From NCBI GenBank assembly GCA_048883105.1, contig JBHLQY010000050.1:1-18033 (forward strand): 18,033 bases of DNA, in the 5' to 3' direction. The stretch comes from LW40-45 sp048883105 (GTDB lineage Archaea > Asgardarchaeota > Lokiarchaeia > Sigyniarchaeales > SOKP01). A model generated the notes under the pieces. The model saw only the letters and a list, made by a program, of their open reading frames with translations. It ran no database searches and was not told the origin of the DNA. Shown in pieces: positions 1 through 5,799 of this stretch. Both the position numbers and the translations under genes were made by a program. How positions within the stretch are numbered: the first letter of the stretch is position 1; every line of letters starts with the position of its first letter.

Positions 1-81
1 GCAAGTTTGGTAGAAATTAGTGGAGAAATATTTGTCCAAGCGATATTAACCGAGCATAAAAAATCTACAATCATAGGCTAA
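1..81 (+). CDS. 3' end of a protein gene cut by the window edge
   Basis: Frame 1 is open from the first base to a TAA at 79-81 and gives 26 residues ending in STIIG. The other two forward frames stop within the first 18 bases, and the residue mix (ASLVEISGEIF...) looks like ordinary protein. I do not recognise the family and the fragment is too short to assign. It could also be a chance open stretch, since 26 codons is short. Confidence 0.45.
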   Translation, partial: ASLVEISGEIFVQAILTEHKKSTIIG

Positions 82-179
82 GCGTAGGTTATATCCAAAA
101 CTACCTAAAAATGAGTAGCTAAAATATTTCATTATTTTAATATTGTATGTAATATTCTTTTTATTAAGTTATTAGAATT

Positions 180-201
180 ATCTACTCAAAGAAAAGTAGA
201 T
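180..201. repeat. 7-bp perfect inverted repeat (hairpin)
   Basis: ATCTACT at 180-186 is the exact reverse complement of AGTAGAT at 195-201, around an 8-base loop (CAAAGAAA). It lies just before the larger nested inverted repeat and may belong to the same element or transcript. Seven pairs can arise by chance in AT-rich DNA, so the weight is modest. Confidence 0.4.
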
Positions 202-228
202 CTTAAATCGTTTGGTAATTTAACAAAG

Positions 229-349
229 GAGGAAAAGGAATCAAAATTCGAATGAAAAATAAAAAAGGAGGAGAGAATTAAACTCCAATTGAGTTTAATA
301 GAGGGCGAAATCCAATGTTAATCATTCGGATTTATTGTTGATTCCTTCC
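229..349 (+). ncRNA. Candidate structured RNA (or small MITE-like element) with nested inverted repeats
   Basis: Bases 235-243 pair with 339-347 (9 bp). After a 5-base bulge (334-338), bases 244-255 pair with 322-333 (12 bp, eleven Watson-Crick and one T/G at 248/329). The two G at 231-232 can also pair with 348-349 across a two-base bulge. Inside lies a perfect 9-bp hairpin (277-285 with 291-299, loop CAATT). The single irregular pair would be a G-U wobble in a + strand transcript but an A-C mismatch in a - strand one, which slightly favours + strand RNA. It does not match SRP RNA, RNase P RNA or any riboswitch I know. The alternative is a miniature inverted-repeat element, though no target duplication is obvious. 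Confidence 0.35.
277..299. repeat. 9-bp perfect hairpin inside the nested repeat
   Basis: ATTAAACTC at 277-285 is the reverse complement of GAGTTTAAT at 291-299, with loop CAATT at 286-290. It forms the apical stem of the larger structure at 229-349. Confidence 0.55.
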
Positions 350-433
350 CATAAAAATATAATTTCGTTAGTTATAATTTAAAGGAGAGTAAATGCACAT
401 TTAAAGATTTGTATTACAAAAAAATCTTTTGTG

Positions 434-454
434 GTAAAAAATTTTTTTTTTTAC
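434..454 (+). terminator. Possible terminator: 8-bp A/T stem with an 11-T run
   Basis: GTAAAAAA (434-441) can pair with TTTTTTAC (447-454), and bases 442-452 are eleven consecutive T. Oligo-T tracts are the main intrinsic termination signal in archaea. Its place downstream of the structured element at 229-349 would fit the end of a short non-coding transcript. The T run also breaks up any coding interpretation here, because the frame across it reads FFFL. Confidence 0.4.
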
Positions 455-482
455 ATAAATTATATTTTAATTCGATTTTTCC

Positions 483-510
483 TACTCCGAATTACTCCGA
501 AATTACTCCA
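483..510. repeat. Three short imperfect tandem repeats (TACTCCGAAT)
   Basis: The unit TACTCCGAAT occurs at 483-492, again with one extra A at 493-503, and as a truncated third copy TACTCCA at 504-510. The 10-11 base period equals one DNA turn, so it could be a protein-binding array, but it may also be simple slippage. Confidence 0.35.
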
Positions 511-760
511 GGCCCTCAAGAGCTGGTAGATATTACTCTTCCTGTTGAAAATTTATCCCATGTTCGGAATATTTCCATCTATATTTTACTTTAAATTCCT
601 CCCGGATTGGCCACTTGTAATGTGTTAAAAAATAAATATCTGCCCACTTTTCTCCATCTTTAATATAATATCATAATTTGTATATAAATGTGAACATTTT
701 GTTTACAGATCCCCAAAAATATCGGAATAATATCTTAATTTGATAGTGTGATATAATTAT

Positions 761-768
761 TATATAAG
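761..768 (+). promoter_or_regulatory. TATA-like box of the sugar kinase operon
   Basis: TATATAAG lies 46 bases before the ATG at 814. With archaeal spacing, transcription would start near 790, leaving a short leader of about 25 nt without a Shine-Dalgarno site. Confidence 0.45.
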
Positions 769-813
769 ATATCTAAGATTGGCTATCATCTGTGAATCAA
801 AGAATTTAATAAA

Positions 814-1908
814 ATGATCAAAATTCAGTCTCCTGGACGAATTTGTCTATTTGGAGAGCATCAGGATTATTTAAACCTCCCTGTAATAGCAATGGCTATA
901 TCAAGATATATTTATTTAGAAGCAGAAAGAATATCCAGCCCACAATTCATTATAGAGCTTCCCGATTTAGATGAAACTTTAGAAATCTCATTAAATAATA
1001 GAGAACTAGAATACGATTCAAAAAGAGATTATTTGAAAAGTGGATATAATCTATTTTTAAGAAAAGGCATTAAATTTAATAAAGGATATAAAATAAAAAT
1101 AACAGGAGATATACCAATTAACGCTGGAGTTGCCAGTTCTTCTGCTTTAGTAATAGCTTGGCTATATTTTCTTAACCAAATTAGCAATGAAACGATTAAT
1201 AAAAAATCCAATTTAGCTATTGAAGGTTATAATACAGAAGTAAAAGAATTTAACGAAGCTGGAGGAATGATGGACCATTATAGCTCAATTTATGGGAATT
1301 TAATTTATCTGGAGCCTAAATTTCCTAGACCAAATTTTATATCTATTAATGAGAAAATCGATGGTTTTGTGTTAGGTAATTCGTTAGAAAAGAAAGATAC
1401 AGTAGAAAATCTTATGAAAGTTAAAAATCTGGCACTTAATGCCTTTAAAACGTTGAAAGAAATTCTACCTACATTTGATCAGTATAAAACATCTTTAGAA
1501 GAGGTCAAACCATTTTTACCCAATCTTGAAAAAAAATATCAAAAAAAAGTTGTGGGAAACCTTATCAATAGAGATATAACTGTAAAAGCAAAAAAATTGA
1601 TTTTTGAAGATTATCCATACGAAGATACTAAAGTAAAAGATTTTTATCAACAATTAGGCAACCTATTGAATATGCACCATATTCAATTAAAAAATAATAT
1701 TGGAATTTATACTGAAAAAATAGAACTTATGGTAAAAAAATGCTTAGAATCAGGCGCTTTGGGAGCAAAAATTAACGGATCTGGGTTTGGAGGTACTATG
1801 TTCGCACTCTCTATCCCGGGAAATGAAATTCCTCTCAAAAACGCAATTGAAGAAGCCGAGGGGAAAGCTTATATGATAAAAGCAAGTAATGGAGTTGAAA
1901 AATATTGA
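814..1908 (+). CDS. GHMP-family sugar kinase, galactokinase-like
   Basis: Predicted cytosolic kinase that phosphorylates a sugar with ATP, probably at the anomeric position. All three GHMP signatures are visible. GEHQDY at residues 14-19 matches the galactokinase GEHTDY signature. GDIPINAGVASSSA at 98-111 is the ATP-binding glycine/serine loop. KINGSGFGGT at 319-328 is the C-terminal motif. GGMMDHYSS around 150-158 carries the likely catalytic Asp154. The 364 residues fit the galactokinase range. ATG 814 is chosen because it starts directly at the conserved SPGR strand. It overlaps the next gene by four bases, a nucleotidyltransferase, so the pair likely makes a sugar-1-phosphate and then an NDP-sugar. 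Family assignment is firm; the actual sugar (galactose, another aldose or a heptose) is not settled. Confidence 0.85.
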   Translation: MIKIQSPGRICLFGEHQDYLNLPVIAMAISRYIYLEAERISSPQFIIELPDLDETLEISLNNRELEYDSKRDYLKSGYNLFLRKGIKFNKGYKIKITGDIPINAGVASSSALVIAWLYFLNQISNETINKKSNLAIEGYNTEVKEFNEAGGMMDHYSSIYGNLIYLEPKFPRPNFISINEKIDGFVLGNSLEKKDTVENLMKVKNLALNAFKTLKEILPTFDQYKTSLEEVKPFLPNLEKKYQKKVVGNLINRDITVKAKKLIFEDYPYEDTKVKDFYQQLGNLLNMHHIQLKNNIGIYTEKIELMVKKCLESGALGAKINGSGFGGTMFALSIPGNEIPLKNAIEEAEGKAYMIKASNGVEKY

Positions 1909-2648
1909 AAGCTGTTGTATTATGTGCTGGAATTGGAAATCGTATGAAACCTTATACCGAAATTTACCAAAAGACTATGATTCCCCTGCAAGGAAAGCCT
2001 TTATTAGAATATATTTTAAATGGCATTAAAGCTGCTGGTTTTAGTGATTTTATTATTGTTGTTGGTTATCTTAAAGAGCAAGTTATTAATTATTTTCAAG
2101 ATGGCTCTAAATGGGATGTAAATATTGAATATGTTGATCAAAATATTTTAAACGGTACAGGGGGCGCGTTGTTATTGTGCGAAGATTTTATTAACACATC
2201 CCACTTCTTTTTAACTTGGGGTGATATACTTGTACCATATAGCGTCTACAAGAAAGTATATGATATATATAAGCATGAAAAGCATGATTTTATACTTGTT
2301 GCAAATTATCTGGATGATCCTTTTAAAGGTGCGGCTGTTTATTGTGTAGGAAATTTCTGTTGTGACATTATCGAAAAACCACCTATAGGCAGGTCCATTT
2401 CAAATCTTAATAACTGTGGCGTGTTTATTTTTTCTAAAGAGATTTTTGAAGTATTAAAAAAGGTAAAACCCTCTGAAAGAGGCGAAATAGAAATCCCCGA
2501 AGCTATATGTGTTGGTATTAAAGAAAGAAATTGGAAAGTCAGAGTATTGAAAATGGAAAAAAATCAGGTTAGAGGGGATTTTGGTGATATAAATGTTTAT
2601 GAACAACTAAAAGACGATTCTAATTGGTTAAATAAAATGATTGAATAA
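1905..2648 (+). CDS. Sugar-1-phosphate nucleotidyltransferase
   Basis: Predicted NTP-transferase that joins a sugar-1-phosphate to an NTP, giving an NDP-sugar and pyrophosphate. The N-terminal Rossmann-type core is clear: LCAGIGNRMKPYT (6-18) is the G-x-G-x-R-M nucleotide loop, followed by K23-TMIPLQGKPLLEYI. GTGGALL (84-90) and WGDIL with metal-binding Asp107 follow, and IIEKPP occurs further on. At 247 residues it is the catalytic domain alone, with no beta-helix tail. The start is TTG at 1905, overlapping the kinase stop as TTGA, so translation is probably coupled. The kinase/nucleotidyltransferase pairing resembles the HddA/HddC and galactokinase/pyrophosphorylase arrangements. The base and the sugar cannot be read from sequence alone. 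Confidence 0.85.
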   Translation: MKAVVLCAGIGNRMKPYTEIYQKTMIPLQGKPLLEYILNGIKAAGFSDFIIVVGYLKEQVINYFQDGSKWDVNIEYVDQNILNGTGGALLLCEDFINTSHFFLTWGDILVPYSVYKKVYDIYKHEKHDFILVANYLDDPFKGAAVYCVGNFCCDIIEKPPIGRSISNLNNCGVFIFSKEIFEVLKKVKPSERGEIEIPEAICVGIKERNWKVRVLKMEKNQVRGDFGDINVYEQLKDDSNWLNKMIE

Positions 2649-2712
2649 TATAATGGAAAAAAGTTTGACTCCCGACTATCTTATAGATATCTATTTTTTG
2701 ATAAAAATGGAC

Positions 2713-2720
2713 TATATAAA
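2713..2720 (+). promoter_or_regulatory. TATA-like box of the small membrane protein gene
   Basis: TATATAAA lies 85 bases before ATG 2798. This predicts a leader of about 50 nt, consistent with the gene having one of the few clear Shine-Dalgarno sites in the window. Confidence 0.45.
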
Positions 2721-2783
2721 CTATAAATGGAAAAAATCATAATTACTCTATTATAAAACCAAATTATAATTAAAAAAAAAATT

Positions 2784-2790
2784 AGGAGGA
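2784..2790 (+). promoter_or_regulatory. Strong Shine-Dalgarno site
   Basis: AGGAGGA ends 7 bases before ATG 2798 and fixes the start of the small membrane protein. Most other genes here lack such a site. Confidence 0.75.
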
Positions 2791-2797
2791 ATTTAAA

Positions 2798-3043
2798 ATG
2801 GTTCTAATGTATAGAAGCGATCGGGCAGAAATGGCGGCTCAATTAGGGCCTGTTATTATTGCTATTATTATCGTTGTTGCTGTTGCGTTGTTTATACTGT
2901 ATATTTATGTACTCCAATACGTTTACAAAGACGCTGTTAAACGGGATTTAAATGGAGAGCTTTGGTTAATAATTCTGATCCTGACCCCAATAGTAGGATT
3001 TATTGTTTACTTGATAGTCCGCCGTGGTCATCCTAAAAGATAA
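2798..3043 (+). CDS. Small two-helix membrane protein, PLDc_N-like
   Basis: An 81-residue membrane protein. Helix 1 spans about residues 16-41 (a run of I/V/A) and helix 2 about 56-75. The connecting loop holds Y-K-D-A-V-K-R-D-L-N-G-E-L-W. The pattern D-x-x-x-R-x-x-x-x-x-x-W followed by a hydrophobic helix with P-x-x-G-x-x-x-Y-L-x-x-R is that of the phospholipase D N-terminal (PLDc_N) membrane segment, which often stands alone in small proteins. A perfect AGGAGGA and its own TATA box suggest separate and efficient expression. No enzymatic residues are present; the role is unknown, perhaps a membrane partner or anchor. Confidence 0.75.
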   Translation: MVLMYRSDRAEMAAQLGPVIIAIIIVVAVALFILYIYVLQYVYKDAVKRDLNGELWLIILILTPIVGFIVYLIVRRGHPKR

Positions 3044-3118
3044 TAAGTAGAAAAAAAAATTATCACTTTTTATAATAAACAAAACATAAATTCTCTTTAA
3101 AAATCTATTCCTTAAAAT

Positions 3119-4828
3119 TTATCTATTAGGGAATTTTATCAATGAGTCTAAAAATTCTTCTGGTTTTTTATATCCTAACAAATTCAATATTGTTGCAGCT
3201 ACATTGCCCAAGGCAGGTTCCTCAATTTCTTCGTTTATAATATACTCATTATTATAACCAGAGTCTACAATCGCAAACATAACTGGGTTTAATGTATGGG
3301 CAGTTTCGAATTCTCCTGCCATATTTTCAAGATTTCCATGATCTGCAGTAATAATAGTAATTCCATCAAGACTATTTGCTACATCAACAATTTCTTTTAC
3401 GCATTCATCAACTGTTTCAGCTGCAATCATCCCAGCACTTAGGCTTCCAGTGTGCCCTACCATATCTCCATTAGCAAAATTTACACGCAAGAATTTGTAT
3501 TTTCCAGACATAATTGCTTTATTTAATTCATCTCTTATCTTATAAGCTTGCATCCTGGGATGTTCTTTTATCAATTCTGATCGTTCTGAAACAACTTCAA
3601 TATATTTCTCATTTAGGCTTGATCTTGATAGAATTAATTCATATTCGGCATCTTTAATTTTTTCACTAGTAATTTTCAGATCTCGGTTACCACACCAGAA
3701 ATAGGTTAAATGTCCAATTTTATGAGTTTCAGATATTGCAAACTGACTAATATTATTAGCGTTCATATAATCTACAATTGTAGCATCAATCCTTGGAGGT
3801 CCTATAAAATAGTTGTGAGGGATGCATAATTTCTCATCATATTGTAATAAACCATAATAATCTACTTTTGGATTACATATCTTTTCAAATTCACTAAAAT
3901 TCTCCTCATCAAAAGCTCTTGAAATCTGGATGGCTCTATCTCCTCTAAAATTAAAATAAATCGCTCCATCACCATTATCCATTTTTCCAATAGGAGTTTT
4001 ATATTCATCTATAACCACGAAAGATGGCAAATATTGATCGCTAATATCGGGATCAAGTTCTCTTGCCTTATTTATTGCTTCCTCAGCAGATTTGAAGAAG
4101 CCTTTATAGCTAGGAAATTTTTCGGGAATCCCACAGACATGTGCTTCCCAACCTCTTCTTACAACATCCCAATCCGAATTATATCTATCCATTGTAACCC
4201 GCATTCTACCGCCACCAGAAGCAATACGATAATCATAGTCTCCTGCGTCGTTAATTTTTCTCAATTCTCCTTGTAATTCTTCAATATATTCAAGAGAAGA
4301 TTGAGGGGGTACGTCTCTTCCATCTAATAATGGATGTAAACGAACATGTTTAATACCAGAATCTTTTGATCCATATAATAATCCTATTAAATGAGTAATA
4401 TGGCTATGGACATATCCATCTGATAATAACCCAATAAAATGGAGTTTTTTATTGCTATTTTTTATATTTTTCGTAAAATCAATCCATTTTTTACTGTGGA
4501 ATAACGATTTCGTTTCTATGGCTTCCTTTGCCAAAGTTGCTCTCTGTTTTGGAACACTTCCCGCCCCGAATGCATTGTGGCCAACTTCTGAGTTTCCCAT
4601 TTCTTCGTCAGAGGGTAACCCTACTGCTGTGCCATGAGCCTTTAAGGTTGCATATAACTTCTTTTTGGGGCATTCTCTTTGTAATTTGTCCAAAAAAGGT
4701 GTATTTGCTAAATATAAAGCATTATTATTATCATTTCCTCCTAGACCAATCCCATCCATGATGATTAATACGAGTGGTCCTTCCCGTCCTGAGAATTGTT
4801 CTAATCTATTAAGTCTAAAATCTTCCAT
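3119..4828 (-). CDS. gpmI: 2,3-bisphosphoglycerate-independent phosphoglycerate mutase, plant-type
   Basis: Interconverts 3- and 2-phosphoglycerate in lower glycolysis/gluconeogenesis; a cytosolic enzyme with two metal ions. Visible residues are Asp25 (IIMDGIG), the phosphoserine nucleophile Ser80 in EMGNSEVGH, HSH 141-143, DGRDVPP 169-175, FNFRGDR 292-298, GDMVGHT with Asp455 and His459, TADHGN with Asp496/His497, and His511. At 569 residues it exceeds the usual bacterial length (about 510). Blocks such as ASGGGRMRVTMDRY, SDQYLPSFVV and FAISETHKIGHLTYFW follow the plant and trypanosomatid subclass as I remember it. This differs from the ApgM type used by many archaea. The first 17 residues are an unconserved extension. 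A TATA-like box lies about 40 bases upstream. Function is secure; the subclass is from memory. Confidence 0.93.
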   Translation of the reverse strand: MEDFRLNRLEQFSGREGPLVLIIMDGIGLGGNDNNNALYLANTPFLDKLQRECPKKKLYATLKAHGTAVGLPSDEEMGNSEVGHNAFGAGSVPKQRATLAKEAIETKSLFHSKKWIDFTKNIKNSNKKLHFIGLLSDGYVHSHITHLIGLLYGSKDSGIKHVRLHPLLDGRDVPPQSSLEYIEELQGELRKINDAGDYDYRIASGGGRMRVTMDRYNSDWDVVRRGWEAHVCGIPEKFPSYKGFFKSAEEAINKARELDPDISDQYLPSFVVIDEYKTPIGKMDNGDGAIYFNFRGDRAIQISRAFDEENFSEFEKICNPKVDYYGLLQYDEKLCIPHNYFIGPPRIDATIVDYMNANNISQFAISETHKIGHLTYFWCGNRDLKITSEKIKDAEYELILSRSSLNEKYIEVVSERSELIKEHPRMQAYKIRDELNKAIMSGKYKFLRVNFANGDMVGHTGSLSAGMIAAETVDECVKEIVDVANSLDGITIITADHGNLENMAGEFETAHTLNPVMFAIVDSGYNNEYIINEEIEEPALGNVAATILNLLGYKKPEEFLDSLIKFPNR

Positions 4829-4862
4829 TTTTATGACTTAAATTAATACTCTTAATTTAAAT

Positions 4863-4872
4863 ATATTATAAA
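4863..4872 (-). promoter_or_regulatory. TATA-like box of the phosphoglycerate mutase gene
   Basis: On the minus strand this reads TTTATAATAT, about 35-45 bases before the ATG ending at 4828. That spacing predicts a very short leader, and no Shine-Dalgarno site is seen. Confidence 0.35.
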
Positions 4873-4904
4873 AGGTTTATCTTGGTTAAATATTTTTTTT
4901 GAAA

Positions 4905-4920
4905 TGACATATTTATGTCA
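4905..4920. repeat. 6-bp palindrome between two minus-strand genes
   Basis: TGACAT (4905-4910) and ATGTCA (4915-4920) form a perfect inverted repeat around ATTT. It sits upstream of the phosphoglycerate mutase TATA box and downstream of the secreted-protein gene, so it could be an operator or part of the 3' end of the latter transcript. Confidence 0.3.
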
Positions 4921-4925
4921 AATTT

Positions 4926-4964
4926 CCCTTAAGATAATACATATTTATTTAAGATAGTTAAGGG
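4926..4964 (-). terminator. Possible 3'-end hairpin of the secreted-protein gene
   Basis: CCCTTAA (4926-4932) is the exact reverse complement of TTAAGGG (4958-4964), which overlaps the stop codon of the minus-strand gene. The loop is 25 bases. It could mark the transcript end, but there is no T run directly after it on the minus strand, so the call is weak. Confidence 0.2.
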
Positions 4965-5629
4965 TTTCTAATAAGAAGTTTTTTCTTTTTTATTATAACA
5001 AAAACTATGGCAACTATTGCTAACGCTATAAATCCTAAAATCAACTCAATTTTTCCTGATGGTATGACGCGGAATGTTCCCTCTACTTTAACCAGTACAA
5101 TTCCATCGTTGTCAACGTACTCCTCACTTAGTAAAACTCCTCTCTGGTCATATTTTTTAGTCATTGTATAATCTTCTTCTTTACGCTCAATAGTATCCCC
5201 CGACACAGTATATTCAGAGCCCAAATCCTCACCAGCATCTGCTAGAAAATCATTTACTGGGGTTGGAATAAAAAAATTTTCGTCATAATCTCCAGGACTA
5301 TCAGGAACTACCTCGTAAATTATTGTTCCATTATCGTCTTTGTCAATTTTAAAATCCCAAAACTCTATAGTGAGGGACCAACCATCTCCAGTATCATCTA
5401 TTCTTTTTATAGTTTTTTTAGTCTCATCATTCTTTTCAAAATTAGGTTCAAACCCAAAAACTTTTTCGAATTGATGGGGATTTACCTCGGTTACTTCCCA
5501 TATAAACTCATCATCCTCATCGAGCTCAAAATCGTATTTCTGGGCTTTAACTTCCACTGACATCCATAAAAAACTGTTAATTAACGAAATTAATAATAAT
5601 AAGATTAAAAAACTCTTTTTTAGTTTCAA
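4958..5629 (-). CDS. Secreted, C-terminally membrane-anchored protein of unknown function
   Basis: A 223-residue protein with a classical signal peptide: K-L-K-K-S followed by a Leu/Ile-rich stretch to about residue 28, with likely cleavage after V-K-A. An acidic extracellular part of about 165 residues follows, then one membrane helix (about 194-213) and a basic cytoplasmic tail (K-K-K-K-L-L-I-R). The ectodomain is rich in D/E and in W/Y/F with alternating polar and hydrophobic residues, so probably all beta. I recognise no enzyme motif. The start is TTG at 5629, since no in-frame ATG precedes the signal peptide. It is divergent from the amidase gene. Such type-I-topology proteins are frequent in Asgard genomes; function unknown. 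Confidence 0.8.
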   Translation of the reverse strand: MKLKKSFLILLLLISLINSFLWMSVEVKAQKYDFELDEDDEFIWEVTEVNPHQFEKVFGFEPNFEKNDETKKTIKRIDDTGDGWSLTIEFWDFKIDKDDNGTIIYEVVPDSPGDYDENFFIPTPVNDFLADAGEDLGSEYTVSGDTIERKEEDYTMTKKYDQRGVLLSEEYVDNDGIVLVKVEGTFRVIPSGKIELILGFIALAIVAIVFVIIKKKKLLIRNP

Positions 5630-5740
5630 TTTGCCATCAAAGAATTTATTTAAATCGGTTCAAAATAAATATTAAAGTTTCCTTCAATTAATGGTTTTTT
5701 GGAACAAATTTTAATTTTTCCTTTATTCTTAGAAACTATA

Positions 5741-5748
5741 TTTATATT
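5741..5748 (+). promoter_or_regulatory. TATA-like element before the amidase
   Basis: TTTATATT lies 52 bases upstream of ATG 5800 in the 170-base divergent intergenic region. It predicts a start near 5770. No ribosome binding site is visible before the ATG. Confidence 0.3.
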
Positions 5749-5799
5749 AAATGTTGTCAGTAAAATTATTATTAATAATATAAAAAATGAGTATTAATC

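Larger units (their letters stand above)
409..594 (+). pseudogene. Doubtful open frame; possible remnant of an Ig-like surface protein domain
   Basis: A TTG-started frame of 61 residues. The first half (YYKKIFCGKKFFFLHK) is low-complexity and crosses the 11-T run, so it is probably not coding. The second half has the spacing of P-x-x-P-G-x-x-x-x-I-T-x-x-V-x-x-x-x-x-V-x-x-x-x-x-Y, as seen in the first strands of Ig/cadherin-like repeats of archaeal secreted proteins. No intact continuation exists in this frame after 594. Either a decayed surface-protein fragment or chance; no ribosome binding site decides the start. Confidence 0.15.
82..813. other. Long intergenic region rich in inverted repeats, no convincing gene
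   Basis: These 732 bases hold no frame that looks like an intact gene. They contain a 7-bp hairpin (180-201), nested inverted repeats (229-349), a short stem around an 11-T run (434-454), a threefold 10-11 base repeat (483-510) and a TATA-like box before the next gene (761-768). Purine-rich GGAGG-like tracts near 227-232, 266-272 and 383-388 resemble ribosome binding sites, but they lead only into reading frames of a few codons. The frame from TTG 409 to 594 is discussed separately. The region is either a non-coding RNA locus or decayed sequence. Confidence 0.6.

Noticed and set aside
261..285. Short gene after a GGAGG-like site (ATG at 252)
   Set aside because: The frame from ATG 252 reaches a stop after eight codons and the purine tract lies inside it. 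Likewise ATG 393 after GGAGAG gives three codons. Neither looks like a real peptide.
229..349. Insertion sequence ends (terminal inverted repeats of a transposon)
   Set aside because: There is no transposase between or near the arms and no clear flanking duplication, and the interior is only about 66 bases with its own hairpin. A non-autonomous MITE remains possible and is named as the alternative.
1029..1211. Antisense open frame inside the sugar kinase gene
   Set aside because: It lies fully inside a gene with clear family motifs, has no ribosome binding site and resembles no protein family.
4528..4761. Open frames opposite the phosphoglycerate mutase gene
   Set aside because: They overlap the most conserved part of a confidently identified enzyme and have unnatural composition.
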